In this document: positions 62,843-64,000 of the stretch, in pieces | Layout: each line of letters begins with the position of its first letter | How positions within the stretch are numbered: the stretch's first letter is position 1 | NCBI RefSeq assembly: GCF_913774235.1 | Contig: NZ_CAJYDW010000018.1 | Span: forward strand, 62,001-126,000 | DNA: 64,000 nt | Reading direction: 5' to 3' | DNA from: an uncultured Pseudomonas sp. | GTDB lineage: Bacteria; Pseudomonadota; Gammaproteobacteria; Pseudomonadales; Pseudomonadaceae | Translations under genes and position numbers: made by a program | The notes under the pieces: model-generated | What the model was told of the DNA's origin: nothing | Database searches by the model: none | Seen by the model: the letters and a program-made list of their open reading frames with translations, nothing else

Positions 62843-64000
62843 CGAATGGCTTCCTGAGAAAGGGGTTGCGGCGGGATAGGTTCTTCCAGCAGGGCTTCGC
62901 GGGAGCGATAGCCGGCGAAGGCGGCGGCCAGCAGCCGCTCCTGATCCCAGTCATGACGCTCGAAGGTGTCTACCAGGCGGCCGGCGGACAGCACGCCGAT
63001 GCGGTCGCAGATCAGCATCAGCTCGCGCAGGTCGCTGGATACCACCACCAGGGCCTTGCCCTGACGGGTCAACTCGGCCAGCAGGCCGTAGATCTCGAAC
63101 TTGGCGCCGACGTCGATGCCGCGCGTGGGTTCGTCGAACAGCAGCACCTGGCAGTCGCGCTCCAGCCAGCGGCCGATGACCACCTTCTGTTGGTTGCCGC
63201 CGGACAGTTCGCCCACGGCCTGGGTGCCGTCGTTGCAGCGGATGCGCAGACCCTTGATATGACGCTGAGCCAGCTCGGTCTCGCGGCCGCCGTTGACCAG
63301 GCCCTGCTGCGCCAGCTTGTCCATGTTGCCCAGGGCAAGGTTGGCGGCGATCGGCTGGCTGAGCAGCAGGCCTTCACCCTTGCGATCCTCGGTGATGAGG
63401 GCGATGCCCTGGCGCACCACCTTGGCCGGCGAACCCAGGTCGACCGGCTTGCCGGCCAGGCGTACCGCGCCGGAATCGGCCCGGTCGGCGCCGAAGATCA
63501 GCCGCAGCAGCTCGGTACGACCGGCGCCGATCAGGCCGGAGATGCCATAGATTTCCCCGGCGCGCACGCTGAAGGACACGTCCTGGACCTTGTCGGCGCG
63601 GTTCAGTCCCTGCACTTCCAGCAGCGGCGGGCCGAAGCGGCGTTCGCCCATGTCCAGGTGTTCACCGAGATCGCGCCCCACCATGAGACTGACGATCTGG
63701 TCGGTGTCGTATTGCACCATGGGCGCATCGGCGACCAGGCGGCCATCGCGCAGCACCACCAGTTGCTGGGCGATGCGCTTGAGTTCTTCCAGGCGATGGG
63801 AGATGTAGACCAGCGCTACGCCCCGGGCGCGCAGGCGCTCGATCTGCTCGAACAGCAATTCCACCTCTCGAGAGGTGAGCATGGCGGTGGGTTCGTCGAG
63901 GATCAGCACCCGGCAATCGCCAATCAGGTTGCGAGCGATTTCCACCATCTGCTGGTGCCCCACGCCCAGTTCGGCGATGGGGGTATCCGGGTCGATGGCT
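62839..64000 (-). CDS. rbsA: Ribose ABC transporter ATP-binding protein, N-terminus cut by window end
   Basis: About 387 codons of the C-terminal two thirds. Contains the end of the first ATPase domain (VGHQQMVEIARNL in the signature region, VLILDEPTAMLT Walker B, YISHRLEEL) and the second, degenerate domain (GLIGAGRTELLRLIFGA, GELSGGNQQKVVIGRWL, VLLFDEPTRGIDVGAK), the RbsA/MglA layout. The first Walker A and the probable rbsB lie beyond 64000. Confidence 0.94.
   Translation of the reverse strand, partial: AIDPDTPIAELGVGHQQMVEIARNLIGDCRVLILDEPTAMLTSREVELLFEQIERLRARGVALVYISHRLEELKRIAQQLVVLRDGRLVADAPMVQYDTDQIVSLMVGRDLGEHLDMGERRFGPPLLEVQGLNRADKVQDVSFSVRAGEIYGISGLIGAGRTELLRLIFGADRADSGAVRLAGKPVDLGSPAKVVRQGIALITEDRKGEGLLLSQPIAANLALGNMDKLAQQGLVNGGRETELAQRHIKGLRIRCNDGTQAVGELSGGNQQKVVIGRWLERDCQVLLFDEPTRGIDVGAKFEIYGLLAELTRQGKALVVVSSDLRELMLICDRIGVLSAGRLVDTFERHDWDQERLLAAAFAGYRSREALLEEPIPPQPLSQEAIR

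Noticed and set aside
1-64000. CRISPR arrays, prophage, insertion sequences, rRNA or tRNA genes
   Set aside because: Scanned for regularly spaced repeats, transposase or integrase frames and cloverleaf/rRNA signatures; none seen. The hairpin repeats are dispersed single copies.

Overview
The window looks like a stretch of Pseudomonas chromosome. The DNA is GC-rich and the gene content is typical of the genus: a hexR / zwf-pgl-eda Entner-Doudoroff block, a class II DAHP synthase, a MASE2-type adenylate cyclase (cyaB), EarP with an EF-P carrying Arg32, MiaE, and the order response regulator - Spy-like protein - sensor kinase. The exact species cannot be fixed from this sequence alone; a lineage other than P. 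aeruginosa is my inference. I see no prophage, transposase, CRISPR array, rRNA or tRNA. The only mobile-looking material is a family of about 142-bp hairpin repeats (three copies), one unrelated long inverted repeat and one REP pair.

Layout. 1-0.8 kb: 5' part of acnB. 1.2-4.4 kb: hydantoin/allantoin-type racemase, GntR-FCD regulator and divergent NCS1 permease, with two TGTATACA operators and a sigma-54-like promoter. 4.4-8.4 kb: DUF1289 protein, miaE, endonuclease I, then earP reading in frame without a stop into efp. 8.4-16 kb: TauE/SafE permease, LysR regulator, DUF1127, YcaQ-type glycosylase, class II DAHP synthase, spermidine-synthase-like protein and deaD. 16-23.7 kb: cyaB, a nitroreductase, a Cpx-like system, yciB, and rnm-yciO-scpA as an overlapping operon. 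scpB does not follow scpA.

23.7-32.2 kb is a cobalt/cobalamin island. Two cobalamin riboswitches stand back to back. The minus-strand one leads cbtB-cbtA-cobE (cobalt uptake and corrin metabolism). The plus-strand one leads cobW-cobN-chlID (cobalt insertion). The plus-strand aptamer is interrupted by a copy of the hairpin repeat, and chlI/chlD look like one gene decoded by -1 programmed frameshifting (A_AAA_AAG followed by a stem-loop). 32.3-35.2 kb holds a zinc/manganese ABC transporter with a Zur-like box and a 38-codon leader ORF. 35.3-42.5 kb holds topoisomerase IB, DUF3253, a PepSY-PepSY-response regulator-kinase operon, a Cache-type chemoreceptor and an AI-2E-family permease.

42.5-48.5 kb returns to core metabolism (hexR, zwf, pgl, eda, rluB, a diguanylate cyclase). 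48.7-54 kb is an accessory set: curcumin-reductase-like oxidoreductase, BenE, LysE, MarR with two matching operators, an aminotransferase and a GST. 54-56.3 kb has a small secreted protein, a manganese catalase and a YciE-type ferritin-like protein. 56.6-59.5 kb encodes a GAF-GAF-GGDEF-EAL protein. The window ends in a ribose operon read on the minus strand (rbsA-rbsC-rbsR-rbsK-rbsD), with rbsA cut by the window edge.
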